From assembly GCF_042682745.1 (NCBI RefSeq), contig NZ_JBHUIO010000009.1, forward strand, positions 124,001 through 188,000: 64,000 bases of DNA, written 5' to 3'. The stretch comes from Tumebacillus_A lipolyticus (lineage in GTDB: Bacteria; Bacillota; Bacilli; Tumebacillales; Tumebacillaceae). Position 1 is the first letter of the stretch, and each line of letters starts with the position of its first letter. The notes below the pieces were generated by a model. The model was not told the DNA's origin. It saw only the letters and a program-made list of their open reading frames with translations, and ran no database searches. Made by a program: the position numbers and the translations under genes. Shown in pieces: positions 17,001 through 24,097 of this stretch.

Positions 17001-19347
17001 GGCTGATCAAATTGGCCGCATCCTCGATGTCGGCAGTTTGAATCGTTTCGATCAGCTTGGTCGCATTTGCAAGGCTCTGCGTGTCGAGCCTTTTGATCAG
17101 GTTCGAAACTTTCGATCTATCTGTCGCGATCAGTTTGTCGATCATCTCGACGGTGCTCGCAAACTCGGTCGATTGCAAGCTGTCAAACACAGTTGTGGTG
17201 CGGATCAAAGCGTCCGCGCCCAATTGTTCCAGCGCATCGGTCAGTCGACCGACTTGGGTCGCTCGCAATTCGGCGAGCAGCGCGGTGATGCGATGCACAG
17301 CAGTTGGTGAAAACTCCTGCAGCTGCTGAAGCACGTTCTTCGCATCGAGAATTCCCTCTATGGAAGGAGATGCGACCTGCTTGTCTGCAAAGACGATGTC
17401 GGCGCTCAAAAAATCTTCCGCCTGATCGGTTGCAACGAGCATGTTGACGACGTTCGTCACTTGATTCTGATCAACATCGGTTACTACATCGATCAGATTC
17501 GCAGTTGTGGTCAACTCGTTCGAAACGAGCATGTCGACCCAACTGCGCAGTTTGATCATGTCGGTCACAACCTGCGCACCTGACCACCCGCTGTGAGCTT
17601 GGTGATCCACGCGGCTGATCGCATCGATCCAGCCGCTCGCTCGGTTGAAGTCGACCGAACGGATCGTGTGCAGCAGTTCGCTCGTCCTCTGCAAGCCAGA
17701 ACCTGATCGACCGTCTGCCAGTTGCGTGGCAGTGGAGAGGTCAACCTTGTCCAACGTTTGGGCAAGCGAGCGCAACTCGCCGATCTCAAGCGCTTGTGGC
17801 GCTTGTGGCGCTTGTGCAGAAAGCGTATGAAGCAATTGGGTAAGATGAGTGCGATCTATCGTTTTCAGCGTGGTGATCAGTCTGTCTAGGCCAGATAAAT
17901 CTGCTGTGCGCAGTTCATCGATCAGGTGATGAGCTTCGCCGAGCGATGTCGTGCGCAGCTCAGAGATCAGTCGACTCAGCCGGACGAGGTCTGCCCGGTC
18001 AACCGATCGGACCAGTTGGCTCACCTTGACTACATCTGTCGTCTGAAGCGCCACCAGCAGTCGGTCGAGCGAAGTGCGATCCACCGCGGAGAGCTCTTTC
18101 AGCAACAGCTTGATGCTCGTATGATCATGCTCCTGCAACGAATGCACCAGCGAAGGGATTTCTGCCAGTTCGCTGCTGCTGACCTGTTGGATCACCCGTT
18201 TCAATCCGATCAATGGCGTCATGCTGTATCGATCGATCAACCGACCTACCTGCATGAGATTGTGCAGGCCAAACTCATCTGCCAGGTGACGCACGCGGAT
18301 CAGATCAGCCTCTTCGATCTGTTCGAATTCAATCCGTTCGGGTTGACGGCGCACTGCTGTGCGATCAACCGCATCGAGGCCGCCAAGCGACCGTTCGAGT
18401 CGTTCAGCCTCCACAAAATCAAGATCAAATCCTGTCTGCAACCGACTGCGACGAAGCTCCTCCAGCACCTGCTGGTTGAGCATCAGGTGCAGATAGTGAC
18501 GCTTGTCGACCAGTTTGCGAGACTGCGACGGTTGATGGCCGAGCAGATCGGTGATGGTGAGATGACTTGCCTGCCGTCTGTGCAGGCGAATCTGGTTGGT
18601 GAGATAGGTTGCAAAGGGACGAAGGTCGGTCAGATGTGGATGCTGCCGCTTCACCGCCTGCAAAACATCAAGAACTGGACGCTCCCACGCGAGACCTTGA
18701 TCTGCCGCAGTGCGCAGATGCTGAAGCGTCGCTTCGCTTCGACTCGAACCGGTGTCTCGGCTCAAATCGATCTGTTCGACATGCTGCAGATGCGCATCGA
18801 CAGCTGGTATCGCTTGCCGAGTGTCGCTCAGATGAGCAGGATTGGGCATGCCAAACGGAACTTGTGCCGCTCGACCTTGCAGCGATGTCTGTTGCAGCAG
18901 CGCTTGCAGCGTCCGCTTGACCTCGATCAGCCGTGAGCGGTGCTCCGCTCTGTCAACCATGCTGCGCGCAGATCGCCGATCCAGCGTCACCTGCCGCATC
19001 ACTTCCTGTTTGAGCACACGAAATTGATTGATGATGTGCGTTTTGAGCGTGTGCAAGTGAATCGCACCGCTTCCAGGAAGCGCCCTGACCGCTTGGTTGG
19101 TCGCGCTGATCTGCCGCTCTACCTGTTCGATCTCCACGCGCAACTGAGCCGCAAGCTCTTTTAGCTCTTCGCGATCTCCGTCGCTCTCCAAAAGCTCCAG
19201 CTCGCGAAACACCAAGCGCAACAAGTCCAAATATTGATCGTGGGAAAAACCGTACTTGCCCAAGATAGATTGTGCAAAGCTAGAGGATAGCGAGCCGATC
19301 GGCCGGATATGCGGTTCAAACGGTGGAAGCACGTTCATCGCTGTCAC
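14017..19347 (-). CDS. Giant repeat protein, predicted tape measure (Afp14 position)
   Basis: This 1776-aa protein is almost wholly alpha-helical in character. It lies between the second tube gene and the LysM adaptor; no other tape measure candidate is present. Two repeat classes are visible. The first is 15-residue units of the type T-D-V-x-x-V-T-K-L-I-x-x-L-x-x, at least 8 in a row near residues 375-500 and about 14 in a row near 725-935, with more near 1085-1145. The second is ten 24-residue units at 1220-1459 (core LQQAMKALQ-x-GDW-x-DQL). The C-terminus (about 1750-1776) is a short amphipathic helix. The GTG at 19347 overlaps the upstream stop as GTGA; an ATG at 19338 is an equally possible start. 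The function is inferred from position and structure. Confidence 0.75.
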   Translation of the reverse strand: MTAMNVLPPFEPHIRPIGSLSSSFAQSILGKYGFSHDQYLDLLRLVFRELELLESDGDREELKELAAQLRVEIEQVERQISATNQAVRALPGSGAIHLHTLKTHIINQFRVLKQEVMRQVTLDRRSARSMVDRAEHRSRLIEVKRTLQALLQQTSLQGRAAQVPFGMPNPAHLSDTRQAIPAVDAHLQHVEQIDLSRDTGSSRSEATLQHLRTAADQGLAWERPVLDVLQAVKRQHPHLTDLRPFATYLTNQIRLHRRQASHLTITDLLGHQPSQSRKLVDKRHYLHLMLNQQVLEELRRSRLQTGFDLDFVEAERLERSLGGLDAVDRTAVRRQPERIEFEQIEEADLIRVRHLADEFGLHNLMQVGRLIDRYSMTPLIGLKRVIQQVSSSELAEIPSLVHSLQEHDHTSIKLLLKELSAVDRTSLDRLLVALQTTDVVKVSQLVRSVDRADLVRLSRLISELRTTSLGEAHHLIDELRTADLSGLDRLITTLKTIDRTHLTQLLHTLSAQAPQAPQALEIGELRSLAQTLDKVDLSTATQLADGRSGSGLQRTSELLHTIRSVDFNRASGWIDAISRVDHQAHSGWSGAQVVTDMIKLRSWVDMLVSNELTTTANLIDVVTDVDQNQVTNVVNMLVATDQAEDFLSADIVFADKQVASPSIEGILDAKNVLQQLQEFSPTAVHRITALLAELRATQVGRLTDALEQLGADALIRTTTVFDSLQSTEFASTVEMIDKLIATDRSKVSNLIKRLDTQSLANATKLIETIQTADIEDAANLISQLNRSEIKSATHLIEALQSAEVSEMTKLIHTCTTTNVTKAMNLIETLTHTDWNKATDSIELLSMKELSQVSEFIAELVATDVHDITKLISNLSVRQVNQAVNLISTLSSTDVAKVTKLITTSSYTDFMKSIEIIDRLSERNTARSSQLLRLLEMSDQERRADWMQVENIADSRHAIDGIGARSAIARLNAFHAESRIGSAEIATAARQISRMYAARPFASSRIEPTALAPAVSFQELIEATKLIYDLRTSSSESFARLRGFDPAQIGNAAKLLAVFASFEAKQIDRLTGALRDADVTTVTRLINSTSIKTVQDVTEILHALNAEQVERVTQLIHELRRTSITLATDVQSANQSELRHLAERSLASKAERPMSPERAEAFKLIDAAVTASGGAEKLLRSTNLSTAITEQINDFLSRQMTSTTLLTDWQAIVGEVDRAELQQAMKALQSGDWNDQLVAVNRAGRLQATKAGQSGDWSDKFAAVNRAGLQQAMKALQTGDWSDQLVSVNRAGLQQAMKALQAGDWSDQLVSVNRAGLQQVMKALQTGDWSDQLVAVNRAVLQQVMKTLQAGDWRDKFVSVNRAGLQQVMKALQAGDWSDQLVSVNLVGLQQVMKALQAGDWSNQLVAVNRTGLLQATKALQVGDWNDKLVAVNRAGLLQATKALQTGDWSDQLVAVNRADLPQARRAERSSDLMDRRGAADRASRERERSKALLSSSMIQIADRFGRRQTAGTSVLQDRSPQRQNADHFGAQQGLIRASDLVNRLSTLGIVEHAGRQEAKEIALWTDRITKLASADRTSLHRVKSMTLMTDMTSAIRSADLTNSGQLQKRAGVDRHAPERMIAERSVHGMADRTYEPLLIRRQHADQAGKGVRPFLSGDSPIDAPRGGADAERRAIQRADSFTGYEEELPFTLHRSTWTSQNSFTADDQANIEYRKPPSAEQVTTAIQQSEPVQPAFEEQELKQGNLLANIDLESLVDHLYQELEKKIEFERSIRGL
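14971..15690 (-). repeat. Ten tandem 72-bp coding repeats
   Basis: Ten consecutive 72-bp units encode ten 24-residue repeats inside the tape measure candidate. The DNA copies are near-identical in phase, with differences mostly at a few positions (for example A/S/T before GDW). Such arrays change copy number by slippage or unequal recombination. Confidence 0.95.
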
Positions 19348-19787
19348 TTTCCTTTAATAAACTTCAATCCCTGATGCACCAATTCGATCGTCTCGATCGC
19401 CAAGCTGCTCTGTGTCGCGTTCAGATCGGGTCCCGACCATTTGACCGGGTACGCATCGACGAATGTCCAGCGGCAAAGCTCATGATCCTTTTTGTCGTAC
19501 ATGATCACCGCACCGCTCTGTTTCTGAATCTTGCCATCCCTTGTATTCAGAAACCATTTCCACAGCTCATCACCGTTGCTCACGCCTCGCTTTAACACGA
19601 GCGGCGGATACTTGGCATGCTTCGGAAAACGGTAGGTAAATATATTGACGCCGCCTTCTTTGTACTCCTCATACTCAATCTCTGCCTGTAAACCGGTCAC
19701 TTCGCTAAAACCGGCCACTTGGATCCCATCCAGTTCGACTTTGAACCGAAACCCGGCGACAACGTTACGCGGTTTGATCTGGGCCAT
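19344..19787 (-). CDS. Tail tube protein 2 (Afp1/5-like, TIGR02241 family)
   Basis: This 147-aa protein is a tube subunit: FRFKVELDGIQVAGFSEVTG, EIEYEEYKEGG, LKRGVSNGDELWKW and the C-terminal WSGPDLNATQSSLAIETIEL. These are hallmarks of the T4 gp19-like/CIS tube family. It is a paralogue of the gene at 20461-20895. In Afp, minor tube proteins (Afp5) connect the main tube to the baseplate, and the position next to the tape measure and LysM genes suggests this is that adaptor copy. Confidence 0.92.
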   Translation of the reverse strand: MAQIKPRNVVAGFRFKVELDGIQVAGFSEVTGLQAEIEYEEYKEGGVNIFTYRFPKHAKYPPLVLKRGVSNGDELWKWFLNTRDGKIQKQSGAVIMYDKKDHELCRWTFVDAYPVKWSGPDLNATQSSLAIETIELVHQGLKFIKGK

Positions 19788-19813
19788 CTGAAGTCACCTC
19801 TTCTGCCTCGACA

Positions 19814-20002
19814 TTAGAAGATATCAAAAGGATTATCACTTGGCTTTTCCCCGTTTAAATTGCGGTTGATGCGCGAGATCTCGTCACACCACCTGCGTCG
19901 CTCCCGATGCTCCATCGACATGATCTCATCATGAGGCCAATGAAAATAATAGGCGATAAAACCGACTTCCTCATAGATCTTGTCGACAGGATATAAGGTT
20001 AT
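19814..20002 (-). CDS. DUF6760-like small CIS protein with apparent ATA start
   Basis: This 62-aa ORF lies between the CxxC protein and tube 2. It reads ITLYPVDKIYEEVGFIAYYF, followed by HWPHDEIM, EHRERRRWCDEI and a Phe-rich tail DNPFDIF. This resembles the short DUF6760-type proteins I know from phage-tail-like loci; its function is unknown. No ATG, GTG or TTG exists in frame upstream before a stop, and the natural N-terminus falls on ATA, which overlaps the preceding TAA as ATAA. The other couplings here are ATGA, so a G-to-A change may have made stop TAA and start ATA together. Initiation at ATA or a sequence error are the alternatives. Confidence 0.7.
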   Translation of the reverse strand: MTLYPVDKIYEEVGFIAYYFHWPHDEIMSMEHRERRRWCDEISRINRNLNGEKPSDNPFDIF

Positions 20003-20376
20003 GCTCCGCTCAGCTCCGGAAGAAAAGCCATTTCCACCTCAAACTCGTGATCGCATTTTGGGCAAGCTGTCTTCACCTGCACCCCATCTCCTTCGTTGAT
20101 CTGACGGTAGAAGTCTTGCAGATAGGCCAGATCGGAGGTGAAAAACCGCTCGACGGTGCGCGTGTCGATCGCGCTCAGTTCACCGAGGCGCGAGATGACG
20201 CGAGAGAGCAGGATGATCGAAAGATAGCCGGGATTCGATTGAACGCGCGGATCGCGCATCGGCAAAATCTCGTCGGCAGCTGTTGCCAAGCGCATCACAC
20301 CGCGCTTGTGGAGGTTTCCTTCCTCGTCCACATATCCTTTAGGAAGAATAAATTCGTATTCGGTCTTGAATGCCAT
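19999..20376 (-). CDS. Small CIS/phage-tail-associated protein with C-terminal CxxC
   Basis: This 125-aa protein begins MAFKTEYEFILPKGYVDEEG and contains RLATAADEILPMRDPRVQ, then LSRVISRLGELSAI and a C-terminal TACPKCDHEFEVEM. One CPKC pair is present, so metal binding would need other ligands or dimerisation. Proteins of this size between tube genes occur in eCIS and phage tail operons and may act as assembly chaperones; the function is not established. The start at 20376 is chosen because GGAGGGGG lies 8 bases upstream. Confidence 0.78.
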   Translation of the reverse strand: MAFKTEYEFILPKGYVDEEGNLHKRGVMRLATAADEILPMRDPRVQSNPGYLSIILLSRVISRLGELSAIDTRTVERFFTSDLAYLQDFYRQINEGDGVQVKTACPKCDHEFEVEMAFLPELSGA

Positions 20377-20460
20377 CGTCGCTTCCCCCTCCATCATGTG
20401 GAAGAACAAGGAGATCGAACATCCCCTTGTTCCCCAAAATACTGATCGTTACAACAACAA

Positions 20461-20895
20461 CTATTTGGTTCGCTTCATGCCTTCGTGCGCGATCTCCAGC
20501 GACTCGATCGCTACTTCTGATGCGGTCGCATTCAGATCTGGGCCGGAGTATTTCATCGGCCAGGCGTTGATGATCTGAAACGCCGCAGCATCAGCACCTT
20601 TTTCATCCATCACGGTGATCGTGATCGATTTGCGAACGATCTCGCCTTTTTCTATATATTGGAAAATCCAGTTGAACAGTTCCATGTTGTCGGTCATGCC
20701 GCGCTTGAGCGTGATGTTGCCATATTTGGACAGGCCAGGCAGTTTGCGCGGGGTGGTCACTTCAGTTCCTTCGCGGTACTCCACCACGTCGACAGATGCA
20801 TCATAACCGGACACTTCGCTGAAGCCGGCCGAAACGATGCCATCATATTCCACTTTATATCGAAACTTGCGGTATGGGTCTTTACGGTCAGACAT
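20461..20895 (-). CDS. Main tail tube protein (Afp1-like)
   Basis: This 144-aa tube subunit reads KFRYKVEYDGIVSAGFSEVS, then VEYREGTE, LKRGMTDNMELFNW and MKYSGPDLNATASEVAIESL. It belongs to the same family as the gene at 19344-19787. It lies directly downstream of the sheath, the usual place of the main inner-tube protein that stacks as hexamers around the tape measure. GGGG lies 7 bases upstream of the ATG. Confidence 0.93.
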   Translation of the reverse strand: MSDRKDPYRKFRYKVEYDGIVSAGFSEVSGYDASVDVVEYREGTEVTTPRKLPGLSKYGNITLKRGMTDNMELFNWIFQYIEKGEIVRKSITITVMDEKGADAAAFQIINAWPMKYSGPDLNATASEVAIESLEIAHEGMKRTK

Positions 20896-20918
20896 ACCTC
20901 TACCCCTTTCTTACGAAA

Positions 20919-22667
20919 TTAGTTATCGCTTGTTTTTTGCGTAAAGCGGAAGATGACAAACTCGGCCGGTTTGACTGGCGCGATGCCCACTTCACAGATC
21001 AGGCGACCGTTGTCGATATCATCCTGTGTCATCGTCGTGCGACCGATGTTGATGTAGAAGCCTTCTGCTGGGCTTGCACCTTGCAGTGCGCCAGAGCGCC
21101 ACACTCCGGTCAAGAACACGTCGAGCGTGCGCTGAACGCGCGCCCAGAGCGGCTCGTCGTTCGGTTCAAAGACCACCCAGTTCGTGCCGCGCAAGACAGA
21201 TTGCTCGACGAAGATGAACAGGCGACGCACGTTGATGTACTTCCACAGGCCGTTGCTGGAGAGCGTGCGTGCCCCCCAAACGCGAATGCCCTGTCCGGTG
21301 AAAGAGCGAATCAGGTTGACGCCGATCGGGTTGAGCGACGCTTGCTCCATGTTGTTGTACTGGCAGTACAGCCCGGTGCAGTTGCGCACCACTTCGTTGG
21401 CCGGCGCTTTGTGCACCCCGCGCGTGTTGTCGGAGCGGGAGATGATCCCGACGACCGAGCCTGATGGCGGGATGTAGTTGCTGCGCTTCTCCAGCGGATC
21501 GAACACTTGCAACCACGGACCGTACAGCGCAGCATACGAGCTGTCAAAATAGTTGCGGTGCTCCGCAACCTTATCGACGCGCGTCGTCTCTTTCGGCAGG
21601 TCGAGGATCGCAAAGCGGCTCTTTTGATTTTCACAGTGCGCGACGAGGTTCAGCTGGACGTTCGGATCTGTGACGCCAGGAACCGCCATGACCGCCACTT
21701 CGTCGTTGTCGACAAATGCGGCCACACCGGTGCGCTTGCCCGGACCGTTGTCGATGCCGTTAAAGTCGGACGCGACCATCGCGCGCGGGTTGCCGTCTGC
21801 GCCTTTCGCCAAGGTGATGTCGAAAGTGCTTCCATCATCAAGACGTCCGGAGATGATTTGAAACGGGGTGAGAACTTCCTCAGAAGCAACGCGTGTGCGG
21901 AACAGGTCGGTCACCTGAATCAGGTTCGATTTGCCCAGCACATTGACCACATAGTACGGGCTCTCGATGTTGAAGGAGAGGTTTTCGAACTTCTCCGCCT
22001 GATCGCCGTAGTACGCTTCGAGGGAGAACTCGCAAGTTTGGATCGTCTTTTTCGGGATCATGTCGGTGTCGACCACGTCGCCTTCCAGCGGTTCGGCCAA
22101 GGTGATCACATCATCTTTTGCGAAGACGATCCTGTTGTATTGCTTGTTGCCCTCCGCGTCAGCATAGACGATCACATCACCGGCAAAAAAGCCGTCTGCG
22201 CTCTTCAGTCGATATTTTGGTTCTTCGTCTTCGAGCACCTCGACGATCTTGGTCTTCGCCTTGTTGTTGCTGCTGATGATCACGCGGATCTGGTTGCCCC
22301 ACGCGCCTTGGTTCTTCGCCTCGATTTGCAGCGGCAAAGTCTCCAGGTTCTCCTCAGTCGCGTTGGTCGCTGCCACCGCATCGGCCGGAACGACGCGCAT
22401 CACGAAGCAGCGCCCTCCGCCATTTAAGAAAAAGTGTTCGACCGCATAAGCCAAGTAGCGGAAATCTCCGTATTGGTTTTCGGACAGGTAGCCTCCGTAG
22501 AGTCGACGAAAATCGTTGAAGCTGGTGACGAGCTGCGGCACTCCGACAGTCGGCCCGCGCTGTGCACAGCCGATAAATCCTGCCGTGCTGGTGCTGACGC
22601 CTTCCATCGGCACTGAGCCGCTGTCAAACTCTTCCACATAAACTCCAGGCGTTTTGTACTCTGGCAT
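20919..22667 (-). CDS. Contractile sheath protein (Afp2-4-like)
   Basis: This 582-aa protein is a tail sheath subunit. The N-terminus PEYKTPGVYVEEFDSGS, then STAGFIGCAQRGP and FRRLYGGYL, and the C-terminal WARVQRTLDVFLTGVWRSGA plus EVGIAPVKPAEFVIFRF, are the conserved polymerisation and handshake regions. Only one sheath gene is present, unlike the three of Afp. The start at ATG 22667 fits the family N-terminus and has an in-frame stop four codons upstream. No Shine-Dalgarno lies directly before it; AGGAGG is 53 bases away across a strong hairpin. Confidence 0.95.
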   Translation of the reverse strand: MPEYKTPGVYVEEFDSGSVPMEGVSTSTAGFIGCAQRGPTVGVPQLVTSFNDFRRLYGGYLSENQYGDFRYLAYAVEHFFLNGGGRCFVMRVVPADAVAATNATEENLETLPLQIEAKNQGAWGNQIRVIISSNNKAKTKIVEVLEDEEPKYRLKSADGFFAGDVIVYADAEGNKQYNRIVFAKDDVITLAEPLEGDVVDTDMIPKKTIQTCEFSLEAYYGDQAEKFENLSFNIESPYYVVNVLGKSNLIQVTDLFRTRVASEEVLTPFQIISGRLDDGSTFDITLAKGADGNPRAMVASDFNGIDNGPGKRTGVAAFVDNDEVAVMAVPGVTDPNVQLNLVAHCENQKSRFAILDLPKETTRVDKVAEHRNYFDSSYAALYGPWLQVFDPLEKRSNYIPPSGSVVGIISRSDNTRGVHKAPANEVVRNCTGLYCQYNNMEQASLNPIGVNLIRSFTGQGIRVWGARTLSSNGLWKYINVRRLFIFVEQSVLRGTNWVVFEPNDEPLWARVQRTLDVFLTGVWRSGALQGASPAEGFYINIGRTTMTQDDIDNGRLICEVGIAPVKPAEFVIFRFTQKTSDN

Positions 22668-22726
22668 CGAAGCCCGGTTTCAAAAATACGGTTGAAGCCT
22701 GTGTATTTTTGAATCCGGTCCCTCCT
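22668..22726 (-). promoter_or_regulatory. Hairpin-bridged ribosome binding site of the sheath gene
   Basis: On the minus strand AGGAGG (22721-22726) is followed by GA, then an inverted repeat at 22674-22718 (16-bp arms with one mismatch, 13-base loop), then GCTTCG and the ATG. If the hairpin folds, the gap between AGGAGG and ATG shrinks from 53 to exactly 8 bases. It may let sheath translation be raised or tuned, or protect the mRNA. Confidence 0.75.
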
Positions 22727-22750
22727 CTCTGTTTGGATTTGATCTATAAG

Positions 22751-23521
22751 TCAACTTGAGAAATCGTCAAGTTTGACCGCACGAAGATTGAACAGTTTGC
22801 CCTCTTCCACGCTCACCTCCTTGCGGAATTCACGCTCACCATCAGCGATCGTCAACAGCACATCAAACCTCTGGCTCTTGCAGTTGCCAAACGCGATCGC
22901 AATTTCGCCGCGCGAATCGCTCTTCGTCTCCACACAGGGCAGCAGCGAGGTGCCGCGCGGGTGGGTCTCGGTGAGAGGTCGAGTCAGCTTACAGGTGCGG
23001 GAACCCTCGACAACCGCTGCGATCGAACAGCTCTCCTGCCCGAGCGCATAGCGTTCACCGACGCGCACCCGCCCGTTTAGGCGAGCCAAAGCGATCTCCG
23101 TCTCGCCCGCCGCCAGTTCAGCTGAAAGTTTCGCCTTCATGCAAGATTCAGAAAAAGCGATCGCTCGAACGCTCACATCGGGCCTCGTTTCCCCCCGCTC
23201 GTCCCGCAGCGAAGCGCGGATCAGCGTGGTCTCCTCCGGAAAGGGATAGCTTGGCTTCGGCGTTAAAGGAACGATCACCACCGGGTAGAGCGGGTCCAAG
23301 CTCTCAAGCGAAGCCTCGATCTGCACATCAAAATAATGCTCGCACTTCACCTGCGCCCAAAAGGAGCCACCGGTCAGGTGCTGAAAGACGAACATGCCGT
23401 TTTGCTTCTGCAGCGGCTGTTGCAACACGCCCTCAAGCTTTACAGCCAGCTTGCCGAGCGGGATGCCTGCGGTAAAGCTGTCGATCAGATGAAAGACCAG
23501 CAAGCGCTTTCCCTGTTCCAT
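22751..23521 (-). CDS. Conserved eCIS protein of unknown function, beta-rich
   Basis: This 256-aa protein lies between the DUF4255 gene and the sheath. No family is recognised with confidence. Three parts appear: an N-terminal segment with FHLIDSFTAGIPLGKLAVKL, a central region starting near DPLYPVVIVPLTPKPSYPFP that looks like an Ig-like or prealbumin-like beta-sandwich, and a C-terminal strand-rich region ending KLFNLRAVKL. ATG 23521 is preferred (GAGG 7 bases upstream); its A overlaps the TGA of DUF4255 (TGATG). The position suggests a structural or assembly role. Confidence 0.65.
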   Translation of the reverse strand: MEQGKRLLVFHLIDSFTAGIPLGKLAVKLEGVLQQPLQKQNGMFVFQHLTGGSFWAQVKCEHYFDVQIEASLESLDPLYPVVIVPLTPKPSYPFPEETTLIRASLRDERGETRPDVSVRAIAFSESCMKAKLSAELAAGETEIALARLNGRVRVGERYALGQESCSIAAVVEGSRTCKLTRPLTETHPRGTSLLPCVETKSDSRGEIAIAFGNCKSQRFDVLLTIADGEREFRKEVSVEEGKLFNLRAVKLDDFSS

Positions 23522-24087
23522 CACATGTCCTCGACCTTGTCGCTGCGCTCGACGATGCGCCCGATCGGCTTGTTCTTGCCCGAATCGATGTAGACGGGGC
23601 CAGCCATGAAGTTGAATGACAGCTTGTACGGCTGATTGGGGAACAGGGTGATCGCCGTGTGCAGGTTGATCGGCTCGCGCATGACGATCTTAAACTCTTC
23701 ATTCGAATCGGAGAGCGCTCCCTGCAGCGCCGAACCTTTGAGCCAGGAATTGTCATGCAGAACCTGTAGAGCTCGTCCCATGATCCGCTGCTCATCGATC
23801 GCCCTCGTCTGCAGATCGGCGCTCGAATGAGCGGTGATCAGATAGTGCAGGTCGACCGCCATCGGCGGGTCCTGCACAGACGGACCGTTGTCGATCATAT
23901 AGGACTGCTGCGCCATTCCGTTTTGCTCGATCTGGTAAAGAAACAGGGAGAGGACAAAATCCCCTTTGTCGGCCGGAGCGACCAACCCGATCATCTCCGG
24001 TTGCGGGATCGGGTCGGGTGTCATGTGCGTCCGCAACAGGTGGACGAGCGTTCTGCCAACATCTGCGATCACCGTAAAATCTGCCAT
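23521..24087 (-). CDS. DUF4255 tail terminator/cap (Afp16/Pvc16-like)
   Basis: This 188-aa protein carries the DUF4255 (Pvc16 N-terminal) pattern: VIADVGRTLVHLLRTHM, FVLSLFLYQIEQNGMAQQSY, PPMAVDLHYLITAHSS, RIMGRALQVLHDNSWLKGS. In Afp the homologue caps the tube and sheath at the far end and sets their final length together with the tape measure. Here it is second in the operon, just after the ATPase. Confidence 0.93.
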   Translation of the reverse strand: MADFTVIADVGRTLVHLLRTHMTPDPIPQPEMIGLVAPADKGDFVLSLFLYQIEQNGMAQQSYMIDNGPSVQDPPMAVDLHYLITAHSSADLQTRAIDEQRIMGRALQVLHDNSWLKGSALQGALSDSNEEFKIVMREPINLHTAITLFPNQPYKLSFNFMAGPVYIDSGKNKPIGRIVERSDKVEDM

Positions 24088-24097
24088 GCTCTCGCTC

